DNA of 64,000 bases, taken from NCBI GenBank assembly GCA_965112735.1, contig OZ218961.1:2170001-2234000 (forward strand), given 5' to 3'. The notes beneath the pieces were generated by a model. It did not search any database and was not told where the DNA came from. It worked only from the letters and a program-made list of their open reading frames with translations. This stretch comes from Phaeosaccion multiseriatum (lineage: Eukaryota > Ochrophyta, other classes). Of this stretch, positions 43,989 through 55,107 are shown piece by piece (the stretch's first letter is position 1; each line of letters begins with the position of its first letter). Both the position numbers and the translations under genes were made by a program.

Positions 43989-45883
43989 GACACACATAGT
44001 CCAAGGAGCAGGAGGAGGAAGGGTGCCTTCAGTAAGGGTGTGGAGTGTTTCAAGAACGGCTTCGTCAACCTTGCTGAGCCCTTCCTCACTTTCTCGGAGC
44101 CGTGCGAGCCCGAGCCGATGGGCAGCCTCAAGGGCAAGGTAAGTGGGTGGGTAAGTAGTATGTCAATGGGTGGGCAGGTGTAGTATACGAAACGGGTGGG
44201 CAAGTAGCATGTCAATGGGTGGGTGGGTAAGTAGTATATCAATGGGTGGGTGAGCGGGTGGGTGGGTGGGTGGGTGGGTGACAACCTTCTTCCGGTGCTT
44301 CCTTTAGGGCCCCAGATGATGCGCCACTTAGACCCCCACTTACATCCCCCACGCCCCCCCACTTGTCTCCTACCGCCCCTCTCTGTCCTCTCTGTCCTCT
44401 CCCTCCTGTCTCTGTCCTGTCTCTTCTCACTGTCTCTCCCTACCGTGTCTGGTCTTCTCTCCTCTCCTCTCCTCTCCTCCCCTGCCAAAGCCTTTCACCC
44501 TTTGGGACCGTCTTGTGGTGCAAGGAGCGAGGCAACTCACCCCCCGGGGCCTGGTACGTAGGCTTAAGTAAGAACAAGCAGGAGGAATAGAAGCCCTCCT
44601 CAGCTCACTCGCGCTTTCTGTAACGCTCTTTCCTGCTGTATCACCAACTGCCCCTGCTCCTGCTGCTGCTGCGGGTGGTCCCTGTACCAACCTACCCATC
44701 CTGCTTGTCCCTTAACCGTCCCTTGTCGTACACGGCCATCCCATGCCATTCCCTCCTCTCCCTCCCCTCCTCGCCCCCTCCCTCCCCCTCCCTCCCCATC
44801 CACTACCATCCCCGATACACGGATGGCACCAGATGCGCTGGCTGGAGGAGACACATGGGATTGGAGAAGTTGCCTCCATCTCCTTCGGCGACGCTTTTCT
44901 CTTTGCAGACTTCCTCCTTGGCATGGAGGAGGAGGAGGATGAGGATGGCAGTGGATGGGAGGAGCATCAGGAGGAGGAGGAGGAGTGGGGTGAAGGGGTA
45001 GATGCAAATGGCGACGATAGTAGCGACGATGGATACACAGGCCGGCCGGCTATCACCACCGATGATGAGGATGACGAGGAGAGGCTGGAGTTTGAGTTGG
45101 ATGAGTTGGATGAATTTGAGTTCGAGGATGGTGGGCATAGGGCCTTGCCCCGCAGTGGCAGCCGCAGTGGCAGCAGCAGTAGCAGCAGTAGGAGTAGCAG
45201 CATCAGCAGGAGGGGCGAGAGAGGAGGCGGGGGTGAGGCAGCGGAGACTGGAGGTGTATCACCAACTGCTGCACGACGACGTGTGTCCCTTCTGGATCGG
45301 CCTTTGCTGGAGCTCGCGGAGGAAGCCCTGGAGGACGACGGGGCGGACTGGGAGGCGAGGGACGTCGATGGGGGGGGGGAAGGAAGGCAGGGGATGGCAG
45401 TCGACGGGAGGGCGAGCCTCAGCGGCAGTCGGTGAGTGAGTGGTTGGCAGGGCAGGAAAGAGCGAGAAGAGATGAAAGAGAAGAGAGAGAGGAGGAGGAA
45501 AGAGTGATCCTCACCCTCCCCCCCCCCCCCCCCCAATCTACTGCCGCCCCTAACACGTCACTCCTTCTGCTGCCACCCCCCCGTTAAGCTACCTGGAGCT
45601 CGAGGTCATGTGCTCAGATGAGGATGGAGAGGACATTCCCCTGCCAGTTGTGAGGCTGGATCTGAGCAGCAGCGCCCTCACAGAGGCGTATGCACGGGCA
45701 GGGGGGGCGCTGCACCACCACCCAGGGGGGCGCTCACAAGGCCCAGGGGTGCAGCAGGGGGCTGAAGGGTCAGGAGGCGAGGGACTGATGGACAAGCTCA
45801 GGGCCAGGGTAAGGGATGGCAGTGGATGGCTGTCGTCCTCGAAGGATGGCAATTGGTGGTTGTCCAAGCTTCGGCGGAAATGA
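32067..45883 (+). CDS. Ubiquitin-activating enzyme E1 (UBA1-like), expanded
   Basis: A 23-exon gene with consistent phases throughout. Exons: 32067-33298, 33675-33793, 34241-34329, 34754-34906, 35127-35475, 35812-36039, 36361-36471, 36932-37076, 37366-37499, 37707-37797, 38055-39245, 39620-39728, 40024-40194, 40401-40604, 41171-41373, 41601-41671, 42280-42407, 42904-43141, 43317-43409, 43750-44138, 44491-44553, 44833-45431, 45589-45883. About 2,130 residues against ~1,050 for typical UBA1. Inactive adenylation half: [37 protein letters not shown]. Active half: [39 protein letters not shown] (ATP/Mg), then the catalytic cysteine in [20 protein letters not shown] (TGC at 40470-40472). The ubiquitin-fold domain ends with [20 protein letters not shown]. 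All key residues are present, so it should charge ubiquitin and pass it to E2s. Oddities: Q/Y-rich N-terminus, ~355-residue acidic insertion in exon 11, Ser/Arg insertion in exon 20, acidic/Ser insertion in exon 22. The start codon is uncertain; the ATG at 32067 is the first in the open frame. Confidence 0.88.
33800..34240 (+). repeat. E1 intron repeats: TTACGC tandem and (CT)n tract
   Basis: CTTACGTTACG-type tandem at 33807-33849 right after a donor, then a long TCTC/CTCT pyrimidine tract 33978-34180 leading to the acceptor at 34240. Confidence 0.8.
34455..34752 (+). repeat. (CCCT)n pyrimidine array before E1 exon 4
   Basis: Nearly pure CCCT tetranucleotide at 34527-34614 with degenerate CCCTTCCT/CTCT flanks, directly upstream of the acceptor TTTAG at 34749-34753. 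Confidence 0.85.
36765..36930 (+). repeat. (GT)n microsatellite in E1 intron
   Basis: Long GT dinucleotide run within intron 36472-36931, with interrupted GTGC units after it. Confidence 0.85.
37265..37695 (+). repeat. CCATCCACTGCCATC arrays flanking E1 exon 9
   Basis: The CCACTGCCAT decamer (reverse complement of the ATGGCAGTGG motif) is repeated several times before exon 9 (37283-37350) and again before exon 10 (37619-37690), in each case close to the acceptor. Confidence 0.85.
39330..39598 (+). repeat. (CTCA)n array before E1 exon 12
   Basis: CTCACTCACTCA tetranucleotide array filling most of intron 39246-39619. Confidence 0.88.
39695..39945 (+). repeat. Duplicated exon-intron boundary in E1 intron 12
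   Basis: The 3' end of exon 12 plus its donor and ~40 bp of intron (39696-39765, coding [10 protein letters not shown]) is repeated at 39857-39930 with a few changes ([10 protein letters not shown], then GGTAGGCATATGGG). A GTCA tetranucleotide array lies between the copies. The second copy lacks an acceptor and the start of the exon, so it is a relic. Confidence 0.8.
40605..41035 (+). repeat. (GGGA)n/(GGAA)n array after E1 exon 14
   Basis: About 420 bp of GGGA and GGAA tetranucleotides begin within 5 bp of the GTGAGT donor. It is a higher-order repeat: the segment GGGAGTGGGAGAGGGAGGGA recurs at 40644, 40752 and 40856. Confidence 0.88.
41800..42195 (+). repeat. CATATGCCTCT minisatellite in E1 intron 16
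   Basis: An 11-bp unit (CATATGCCTCT, with CATAGGCC and CACGTACC variants) is repeated more than 30 times across most of intron 41672-42279. Confidence 0.9.
42490..42885 (+). repeat. Opposed GGGA and CCCT arrays in E1 intron 17
   Basis: Purine arm GGGAGGGAGAGGGAGG at 42495-42605 and pyrimidine arm (CCCT)n at 42725-42875 in the same intron (42408-42903). The arms are complementary and could pair in the pre-mRNA. Confidence 0.8.
43410..43725 (+). repeat. CTGACACCCACTAC minisatellite in E1 intron 19
   Basis: Tandem degenerate unit containing GTCCTGACACCCACTACCAA and CTAGCATTG, about eight copies. The core GTCCTGACACCC is the reverse complement of the GGGTGTCAGGAC repeats at 36170-36262 and 57505-58115. 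Confidence 0.88.
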
Positions 45884-46266
45884 GAGAGGGTGGGAGGGAT
45901 CATTGGGGGCACACGTACAGCACTTGGTGGTACAGCAGCGCATCGAGTATATTTTCGTAAGCTCTCGTAACATGTCCGTATCTAAGCGGGGGGGGGGGGC
46001 TTTTGAATAGGCTGATGACAGGGAAGCACCGACGGGAGAGACAGAGGGAGCCATCAAGCCCAACACACACACACACACACACACACACTCAACGCGTAAT
46101 GCAGTCTTTATTATGTCATTGGAGGGGTGCCTGTGCCTGTGCCTGCCGCATGTCGACAGCAGAGGGCAGTTGGTGATACGGGGTGTACGGCTGCTGTGAT
46201 ACAGCAGCAGTTGGTGATTCAGAGGCATCACTGCCTAAGAAGATGCATCCGCGCCTCCCCTCTGTT

Positions 46267-46325
<59 letters not shown>

Positions 46326-46606
46326 TCTTCCCTTAATATATGTGTCAAGCACTCCCACATCATTACCTTCCTTCCATCTCACTTCACTCACTCTCTTCAT
46401 TACTTTCACTCTTCCTCCCTCCACTCCCTTCACTCCCTGTTCAGTCCATCTCACTTCACTTCTTCCTCCCTCCACAGCTCCATCACACTTCACTCTGTTC
46501 CTCCAGTCCCGACGCTCCTTCCCTTCCCTTTCCTGACCCTGAAACCACTTATGAGCCCGGATTGAGCGAGCGGTGGTGGCACGCACACCAAGGAAGCAGA
46601 GAGTAG
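45884..46606. other. Convergent 3' region between E1 and 7TM-RGS genes
   Basis: No gene. It holds (CA)n at 46063-46087, three copies of the dispersed motif (45919-45935, 46165-46180, 46200-46216), a (CT)n run at 46269-46325 and a minus-strand AATAAA at 46112-46107 that may be the poly(A) signal of the receptor gene. Confidence 0.5.
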
Positions 46607-49600
46607 TCAGTAGCGGTGCGACACCTCCTCTCCTCCTCCTCCTCCTCCTCCTCCTCCTCCTCCTCCTCCTCCTCCTCCTCCTCCTCCTGCACTCAACCCC
46701 CTCCCCCTCCCCTCGTCGTCCTCACACTGTCTCATATCCCTGTCGTGAGTTTCCATCGCCACAAACATTTTATACTCTTCCGTCTCTTCGAAGTTGGCAA
46801 GTACGTTCTCCGCCAACATTTGGCAAACACTCAAGTAAGCTCTGTCGAAGATGGACCGCTCCTGAAAGCGTTGGAGAGTAACGTAGGCCAGGAAGTCAGC
46901 AAAGAGAGGTCATAACAATAAGTCAGTGGTCACTAAGTAGGTCAACTACGGCAGTAAGTCAGTGATTGGCACTCAGCAGTCTAGCCTACACGGTGTGAGT
47001 TTCATTTTGTGCAGCGCAGCTGACTGACTCCTACAAGACCTTCACGATCATATCAAAAGGACGTCTCATATATCTGTGACGTAAGAGCTACGTAAGAGCT
47101 ACGTAAGGGCTACAGTTACACTTTAACTTCACCTACTACGAGCACAGCAGGCCGACTTATATGACAGGTTACAGTAGTTACAATACCCTCAATTTCTGTC
47201 CCTGCTGCCCCTCTATATATTATATATATACATAATATATATATATGCATATAGCTTGACTCACCTGTTGTTTGTCCCATAAGTCAAGGAACCGTTCCTT
47301 CGAGCAGTTCTGCATGAGAATGGCACGGCACTCTCCGCCGATGTTCACCTCAAACGGGGACGACTTGAGAGGAGTAAGGAGGGGAGGGGGGCCGGGGGGG
47401 GGTGGTGGAGGAGGAGGAGGTGGTGGTGGTGGTCGTGGTGGGGGAGGTGGAGGAGGAGGAGGAGGTGGTGGTGGTGGTGGTGGTGGTGGTGGAGGAGGAG
47501 GAGGTGCAGGCGGAAGAGGAGGAGGGGTGGGGGATGAGGGGCACGAGACAACTACAGGGCAGAGAAGCTAGAGGAGACTTATCTACTCCCACCCAACCAC
47601 TGCCATCCAATACCATCCACTGCCACCTTTCCCCATCTCCTCCCCGCTCTCCCTCCCTCCCTCCCTCCCTCCCTCCCTCCCTCCCTCCCTCCCTCCCTCC
47701 CTCCCTCCCTCCCTCCCTCCATCTCCTCCATCTCCTCCCCTCCCTCCCTCCCTCCCTCCCTCCCTCCCTCCCTCCCTCCCTCCCTCCCTCCCTCCCTCCC
47801 TCCCTCCCTCCCTCCCTCCCTCCCTCCCTCCCTCCCTCCCTCCCTCCCTCCCTCCCTCCCTCCCTCCCTCCCTCCCTCCCTCCCTCCCTCCCTCCCTCCA
47901 TCTCTCCCTCCCTCCCTCCCTCCCCATCCACCGCCATCCCCCCCGCTGCGTCACTCACCTGCTTGACGTGTCTGCTGACGATGAAGTTTGCGTCTTCGAA
48001 AGCGGTGAGGGCCTCCTCATCCTTCTGAGAAGAGGCACACAGTGGCGTTACAGAACAACAGATGGGTGTGACGGAACAATTGGCGAAAGAGAGCACGGAA
48101 CAGATGTCTCTTACTCCCCCTCCCTCCCCCCCCCCCCCCACACACACTCCAATCCTTCTCCTTACTCACCATGAAGAATGCTTGAAGGGCCTCCTCGTCC
48201 TCTGAGGTGAGGCCTCCTCTGCCGTCCCCCCCAAGCTCCACACCGCTGCGCATTCGCGTAGGTCTACTCGCCCCTTCCCATCCTCCTCCTCCTCCTCCTC
48301 CTCCTCCTCCTCCTCCTCCTCCTCCTCCTCCTCCTCCTCCTCCTCCTCCTCCTCCTCCTCCTCCTCCTCCTCCTCCTCCTCCTCCTCCTCCTCCTCCTCC
48401 TCCTCCTCCTCCTCCTCCTCCTCCTCCTCCTCCTCCTCCTCCTCCTCCTCCTCCTCCTCCTCCTCCTCCTCCTCCTCCTCCTCCTCCTCCTCCTCCTCCT
48501 CCTCCTCCTCCTCCTCCTCCTCCTCCTCCTCCTCCTCCTCCTCCTCCTCCTCCTCCTCCTCCTCCTCCTCCTCCTCCTCCTCCTCCTCCTCCTCCTCCTC
48601 CTCCTCCTCCTCCTCCTCCTCCTCCTCCTCCTCCTCCTCCTCCTCCTCCTCCTCCTCCTCCTCCTCCTCCTCCTCCTCCTCCTCCTCCTCCTCCTCCTCC
48701 TCCTCCTCCTCCTCCTCCTCCTCCTCCTCCTCCTCCTCCTCCTCCTCCTCCTCCTCCTCCTCCTCCTCCTCCTCCTCCTCCTCCTCCTCCTCCTCCTCCT
48801 CCTCCCCCCTCTTCTCCATCCCGCTCTGCTCCCTTCGCTCTCTCTGCTATAGTGCCATCCGCTGCTCTAGTGCCATCCGCTGCCATCGCGGGACAGGTGG
48901 TGGAAACTGGAACCGCAGCACCATCCACTGCCATCACAGGTGGTGTGGGTGTGAGTGTGGGTGCGTGTGTGGCCGCGAGTGGGTGTGCGTATGACGATCG
49001 CATCGATACAGGAGGGAGGTTCATCACTGACTTAAGAGCGGGGCGGAAGAAGGATGGCAGCTGAGGAGCACGGGGGGAGAGCAGGAACGAAGACGCAGTG
49101 CCAGTTTTGTGGCCCAGAGTTTGCGTTTGCGTCTTGCCGCGGTCTCGCGCCAGGGGACGACCGTTTTGAAAGTCCTTCACCTGTGTATGTGTGTGTGTGT
49201 GTGAGTACATGTGTGTGTGTGTGTGTGTGTGTGCGTGTGTGTGGGTGTGTGTACGTGTGCATGTGTGAGTACGTGTGTGTGTGCGTGCATACCCCACAAG
49301 GAGTTGCGTAGAGCCGAGGACACTAGGACAGAGTAGCAGAAAGTATGAAAATATCTGGATAGAAGCATATGGGTATACATATATAGGTGCACACCACCTC
49401 TACCCCAGCGCCAATGCGCCGCGCCCCCCATCCTCCCATCCGCCCCACCCACCCATTGACTTACTACACCTACCCACCTACTGACATACTACACCCACCC
49501 ACCCCTTGACTTAATACCTCCACCGATACGAAGAGGCACACTCAAACTCATATTCACACCCACCGCCATGATGAAGAGCGTCGACTCATCGCAGAGGGCT

Positions 49601-52600
49601 TTGACTGTGAATTCTTTCAGAGCCTCCCCCACAAAGGGCATATCCAACAGGAGGTGCAGCTTCTTGGTGCGGCCCGCCAGGGCACAGTCACTGGATGGCA
49701 GTGGATGGTGGGGCGAGGGGGTGGAGGGAGGGAGGGAGGGAGGGAAGGATGGAAGGAGGGGAGGAAGGGTGGGAGGGAGGGAGGGAGGGAGGGAGGGAGG
49801 GAGGAAGGAAGGAAGGGAGGGAGGGAGGGAGGGAAGGGAGCGAGAAGGGAGGGATGGAGGGAGGGAGGGAGCGAGCAAGGGAGGGAAAGGAGGGAAGGAA
49901 GGAAGAGGGAGGGAGGGAAGGCGGGAGGGAGGGAGAAAGGGAGAGAAGGGAGGGAGGGAGGGAAGAAGGCAGGGAGGGAGGGAGGGAGGGAGGGAGAAAG
50001 GGAGAAAGGGAGAAAGGGAGGGAAGGGAAGGAGGAAGGGAAAGGAGGGAGGGAGCGAGGGAGGGAGCGAGGGAGGGAGGGAGAGAGGGAGCGAGCAAGGG
50101 AGGGAAGGGAGGGAAGGAAGCAAGAGAGGGAGGGAGTGAAGGAGGGAGGGAGGGAGGGAAGGAGGGAGGGAGGGAGAAAGGGAGGGAATGGAGGGAGGGA
50201 GGGAAGGAGGGAGGGAGGGAGGGAGAAAGGGAGGATGAGATGCTAGAGGCGAGGAAAGATAAGATGCAAGGGCATTGAGAAGCGACGACGATGGCGGTAT
50301 ATGGCAGTGGACGGGAGTGCCTCTCCATCTTCTCCCCTCCCCTCTGCTTGCCTTCCCCACCCCCTCCCTCCCGTCCTCCCTACCCGGTTGGTAAGTACGG
50401 CTCCGTGTCCACTCCATTGCCTCCCATCTCCATGGCCACCGCCGTGATGCTCTTGCGAACAATGGACAGAGACAAAGACGAGGAAGAGCGAGACACAAAG
50501 TAGCTGCTACTGTCCCCACGAGGTAAGGTAACGCCACGCACGAGAGACAAGCGGGGTAGTAAGGAGTGTTTTCTCGGCTGCTGCTGTATCACCAACTCGT
50601 GCTCCTGCTGCTGCTGCTGCTGGTGGTCTCCCTTGATGGGTCTACCGCGTTTCCTGCTTCCCAAGCTGGAGATGACACTACCCATCTCCATGTTGCTGCT
50701 TTGATTCCGATCATCCTCCGGTCCCATGAGGGGTCGGATCTTAACACCCGTCATTCTGTGGTTGCTGTCGTCCCCCTTGGAATGCGGTCTTAGCCCCCCC
50801 GGGAGACTGCAGCCTCTCTGACAGCCGCATACGCTCCTCACGCCTCCACAGCACAACGCCAGCCACGGAGACCGTTCTCGCCATACCCCGTCTCCATCTG
50901 CTGCCATTTCCGCTCCATCGTTGAAGGTCCCTTGTGCTGCATCTGCATCCCCAACTGCTGTATCACCAACTGCTGTAGCGCCTATCGGTGCAGCAACCTG
51001 GGGCGAAGCTGGATCTCTCCTCGCCTCGCCCTCCTCTGCACCCTCCCCTTGGAGATGAGAAGCTCCCCCCCCCCCTTCTCCTCTTCCTCCTCCTCCTGCT
51101 CCTCCTGCTCCTCCTGCTCCTCCTGCTCCTGTATCACCAACTGCTGTAGCTGTTCCTGCTCTTCCGTGCCTGTCCATCACCACCCTCGGTGGGGGCTCCA
51201 CCCCAGAAGGAGAAGACGCTGGAACTTCACTCCCTGTGTTCCTCAACTGGCGACTGCTCTGCTTGCTGCGCTGGAGGGCCAACTTGGCATGCTTGGCTTG
51301 AAAGGCGTCGAGGCGGGCCTGTACGGGTCGAACAATGGCCACTTGATAGCTGCGGCAGATGGCAGTAGATGGATCGGGAGTTGGGTTAGAGGATGGCAGG
51401 GAGTAGGCGGAGGGGGAGGGAGTCGAATTAGGGGTAACGTCCGTCCCATATGCCTGTACGATGCCATCTGCTGCCATCTGCTGCCATCTGATGTCTCACA
51501 TGAGGGGGCAGACGACGTAATACACGTGCGCGGTGGAGAGATACTTCTCCTTGTCCTGTCGTAGAGAGGCGTATGGGCAGGGTACGGCGGAGGCACATGG
51601 GCAAGGTAGAGGTATATGAGCAGGGCAGGGCAAAAGCAGAGGTAACGGGCAGAGCAGCGGAGGTGTGGTCCTGTGGTGAGGAGAGGTGCTCCTTTCGTGC
51701 TTCGCGAAGGAGTGCCGACTGTTGCGTGCCTCACCCCCTCGCACCGTGTGAAAAGTGTCAGTGGAAAGACACATCCAGTCAGTGAAAGACCCACGTGAAG
51801 GGCCACCCTCCCACCCACCCTTTTACTTTTGTACTGACGACTTACTACACACCTGGTTCCACAGACCGAGTAGAAGTGCGATTGCCTGGAATACAGCGGC
51901 GACTGTAGGGTAGATGGCAGCAGAAGGACGGATGGCAACAGAGGCAGGTGGAAGTACAATAGATGGCAGCAGACGGATCGATGGCAGCAGAAGGATGGAG
52001 GACAGATGGCAGCGGAAGGACGGATGGCAACAGAGGCAGATGGAGGGTAGATGGTGTCAGATGGATGGCAGCAGAAGGATGAACAACATGCTGACTTTCT
52101 ACACCCCTGCATAAACACCCCTCCCCCCTCACCCATTCGTTGACTTACTAGACTAGCCCCCTGTCCCACCCACTGACTTCGCACACTTACTCACGCACGC
52201 ATTACCCTCCTCACCTGTGACCCACTTGTAGATGCCCACAAACGCGTGTATTTCATCGCTGATGTTGTACGCGTCGCTGATGTGCGCGGTGTAGCGATAC
52301 GTGGATGACATGCCCACCACCACCGCCAGCAGCATGAACAACCTGTTGTGGTGTCATGTCAAGCAGTGTCAGGCAGTGTCAGGCAGTGTCAAGCAGAGGC
52401 AAAGTGTAGCGTAAAAGGAAGGAGGATCAGGGACTGCAGACATATAGAACCACCTGTTGTCAAAAGTCAAGCAGTGTCAATCAGTGTCAAGCAGAGTCAT
52501 ACGGGTAAGTACGATTACAGGGTGAAAGGATGAGGTATTGTCAAGCGGCAAAACAAGCCTTACTTACAACACATGTCACCCTTACGTACTCTTACGAGAG

Positions 52601-55107
52601 CTCACCTCGTCCCGTCGATGAAGGTCCGGAGGGGGTGAGGAGTGCCCCCCCTTCGCTCCATCGCTTCGCACTCGTCAATGGCAACGAGGGGGGCGAGGGA
52701 GAGGCCAAGCAGAGCCACAGCCAAACACAATAGCATCTGGGTAGGCATAGGGGGGGGGATGGCAGTGGATGGAGAGACGGGGGGGGGGGGGGGCAGGAAG
52801 AGGAGGAGGGAGGATGAGAGGGGAGGAGGGGGTGGGGAGGCCGGCAGCCTACTACAGCGCCTCCGGGCATGGCAGGGGATGGCAGGGGATGGCTGGGGAT
52901 GGCAGGGGATGGCAGGGGATGGCAGGGGATGGCAGGGGATGGCTGGGGATGGCAGGGGATGGGGTACTACCTGACTGACACCAGGCACTGACTGACAACA
53001 GGCACTGACTGACTGACTGACTGACTGACACCAGGCACTGACTGACTGACACCAGGCACTGACTGACTGACACCAGGCACTGACTGACTGACTGACTGAC
53101 TGACTGACTGACTGACTGACTGACTGACTGACTGACTCACAAAATGCTTCTAGAACAAGATAACAAGGTACAGTACCTTCATGTGATTCTCTTCCCTTGC
53201 GAACCAGTGCAGGCTCTCTCTCAGCCTCCGATCCGAGACCACGATCAATCTGCAAGGGGGGTGGGGCAGTGGATGGGTGGCGGGTAGGGATGGGCCAAGG
53301 ATGGCAGTGGATGGACAGGGACGCAGTGGATGAGCAAGAAGCAGGCAGAGCAAAGCATCCACCACCACACGCTCAGGAATATATTGAATGGATGAAAGTG
53401 AATGCCCGTATGCCTCTAAATCAACCCTGGCTGCTTGTGTAATCTCACTAGGTACATCATGTTACGTACCTTACGGATCGGCTGATGTATACAAAGAAGA
53501 AGCAGGGCCCACTGTGATGGGCAGTAAGAGCAGAGCAGTTGGTGATACAGAACAGAGCAGCGTGGCGGGGAGCAGAGGCATACGGGCAGTGACAGCGTCC
53601 ATGTCAGTTTCAGTTTCGGGTCAACAGTGCTTAACCTGTTCAGCAGAAAGTAAGTATGCCATAGTGTTTTTCGGCGTTGGGTTGCAAACACACACACAAC
53701 ACACACACAACACACACACACACACAACACACACACGCCATACGCGTGTGCACTCTCTCTCTCTCATACACACACACACACATACGCACAAACGCACATG
53801 CACATACACGCTCTCTCTCTCTCTCTCACGCACACATACTCTCTCTCTGCCATACACACATGCACGCACACACACACATGCACGCACACACACACACATA
53901 CCTGAGGTTGATGAGGAGGTCGCTCCCGAACTGCAAGTACTGATAACCTTCGGAACAGCCCCTCTCCTGAGGATTGGAGAGCACCTGCAGGGCGAGAACA
54001 ACCCCCTGACCAAGCATGAAGCAGGTCATGAAGGAACCCTGATTCGGTGATACACGAGTTGGTGAGACAGCAGCATCACAGAATCACAGTCAGTGGGGCA
54101 GCAGAGAGGCAGGAGGGAAGTTGTTGATACAGAGGTGCATATGGGGGTTTCTTGGGCAGTTGGTGGTACGGAGTTACAGTTACACATGGGGGAGAGGGGG
54201 GGATAATGGGCATGTCAAGCAGATGGAGGTCAACGTAGGGGTCGAGGGCTCGGGGGTATGCAGTCGGCCAGGTGGAGAAGGAGGGAGAAGGAAGAGAGGA
54301 ATGGTGTCACTACTCCACTCCTCGGAAGGTTTCGCTTCTCCTCTTCCTCCTTGGGACAGATGGACAGTATTCTCCTCGGTGTTGCAAAGTGCTGTCTACC
54401 CCTCCCCCCCCCCCCCTCTTCCTCCATCTCTCTCTTGCGGTGTCTCGCTCTCGCTCTCTCTCTCACTCTCCCTCCCTCCCTCCCTCTTTCCCTCTCTCTC
54501 CTCTCCTCCCTCTCTCCCTCTCTCCTCTCCTCCCTCCCTTCCCGCCTCCCTCCCTCACTCCCGCCGCCTCTGTCTCTCCCCCTCTCCCTCTCCCCCCCCC
54601 CCCTCCCCCTCTCTCTCCCTCTCTGATGCAGTGACGTAATTACTATGCATTTGGCCGACAAGCCTTCGGAGCTCCCCTTCGGCCCTTCGGCAAAGCTGAC
54701 GAGACAGTGCACCAGACACACGCTGGACATGAAGCTGACAGATGTACAGCAACCATTGTAGTCCCTGCCCCCATACCCCCCCCACCCAACCTTCTCTCCC
54801 CCTTTCGCCCCCTCCTTGTCCCAATGTCCCTCTCTACTCTCCTTGCTTGAATGGCCCGTTTGCTTCTTTCTACTTCCCCCAGTCTCTCCTCTCAAGAAAG
54901 AAAGAATGAGAGAAAGAAAGAAAGTACTCCTGTCACCGGCCCACCCACCTGCAGGAGAAGCAGGGAGGATGACCGTGCCTTGATCTCAAAGTCATTTCGA
55001 AACAGGAAGAGCACTCTGAGCCAGAGCCCCGACCATATGCCGAGACACACGGCCATGAGGGTAAGGAAGGCGGCGTACGCCCACCTTGCAACCCACAAGG
55101 TTTCCAT
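46607..55107 (-). CDS. 7TM receptor with C-terminal RGS domain
   Basis: Exons in phase: 55107-54949, one unresolved exon near 54770-54630, about 54046-53902, 53249-53177, 52736-52606, 52342-52215, 51902-51853, 51555-51500, 51349-50384, 49690-49564, 48024-47959, 47363-47265, 46861-46607. The first exon starts METLWVARWAYAAFLTLMAV and ends with RNDFEIKARSSSLLLLQ, the TM1 end typical of RGS-linked 7TM proteins. More hydrophobic helices follow (CFMLGQGVVLALQVL, MLLCLAVALLGLSLAPLVA, LFMLLAVVVGM, VFQAIALLLGLW, STAHVYYVVCPL). After a ~290-residue low-complexity linker comes a split RGS domain: LHLLLDMPFVGEALKEFTV with LFIMAV, KDEEALTAFED, FEVNIGGECRAILMQ, and RSIFDRAYLSVCQMLAENV. RGS domains speed GTP hydrolysis by G-alpha, so this should be a plasma-membrane receptor that terminates G-protein signals, as in plant AtRGS1. 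Its ligand is unknown. The C-terminus is poly-Gly from a (GGA)n array. Confidence 0.65.
47400..47520 (+). repeat. GGTGGT/GGAGGA array before RGS exon 47363-47265
   Basis: Trinucleotide GGT/GGA array in the 7TM-RGS intron. In the transcript it reads as a CCA/TCC pyrimidine-rich tract near the acceptor. Confidence 0.8.
47648..47926 (+). repeat. ~280-bp (CCCT)n array in 7TM-RGS intron
   Basis: Nearly pure CCCT tetranucleotide interrupted once by CCATCTCCATCTCC near 47718. In the transcript (minus) it is (AGGG)n just downstream of the donor at 47958. Confidence 0.9.
48281..48806 (+). repeat. 526-bp perfect (CTC)n trinucleotide array
   Basis: About 175 uninterrupted TCC/CTC units, the longest perfect microsatellite in the window, within a 7TM-RGS intron. 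It generates pure poly-Pro and poly-Glu/poly-Gly open frames that are not genes. Confidence 0.97.
49725..50240 (+). repeat. Degenerate (GGGA)n array in 7TM-RGS intron
   Basis: About 510 bp of GGGA with GAAG and GAGC interruptions. In the transcript it is a CCCT tract leading to the acceptor at 49691. Confidence 0.88.
51905..52080 (+). repeat. GATGGCAGCAGAAGGA minisatellite
   Basis: Degenerate tandem of AGATGGCAGCAGAAGGACGG, six or more copies, in the 7TM-RGS intron next to exon 51902-51853. Its core resembles the dispersed ATGGCAGTGG motif. Confidence 0.8.
52866..53142 (+). repeat. GGATGGCAGG decamer array and (GACT)n
   Basis: Ten copies of GGGATGGCAG(G) at 52866-52962, then ACTGACTGACACCAGGC units and pure (GACT)n to 53137, inside a 7TM-RGS intron. 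Confidence 0.9.
53685..53900 (+). repeat. (CA)n with CTCT segments
   Basis: Interrupted ACACAC repeats with two CTCTCT stretches in the intron following exon ~54046-53902. Confidence 0.85.

Noticed and set aside
48166-49297. Very long poly-Glu, poly-Gly and poly-Pro open frames
   Set aside because: They are translations of the perfect (CTC)n array and its flanks in an intron; there is no start context or domain.
52866-53142. CRISPR-like spaced repeats
   Set aside because: Units are contiguous, short and variable with no unique spacers, and the DNA is eukaryotic; these are minisatellites.
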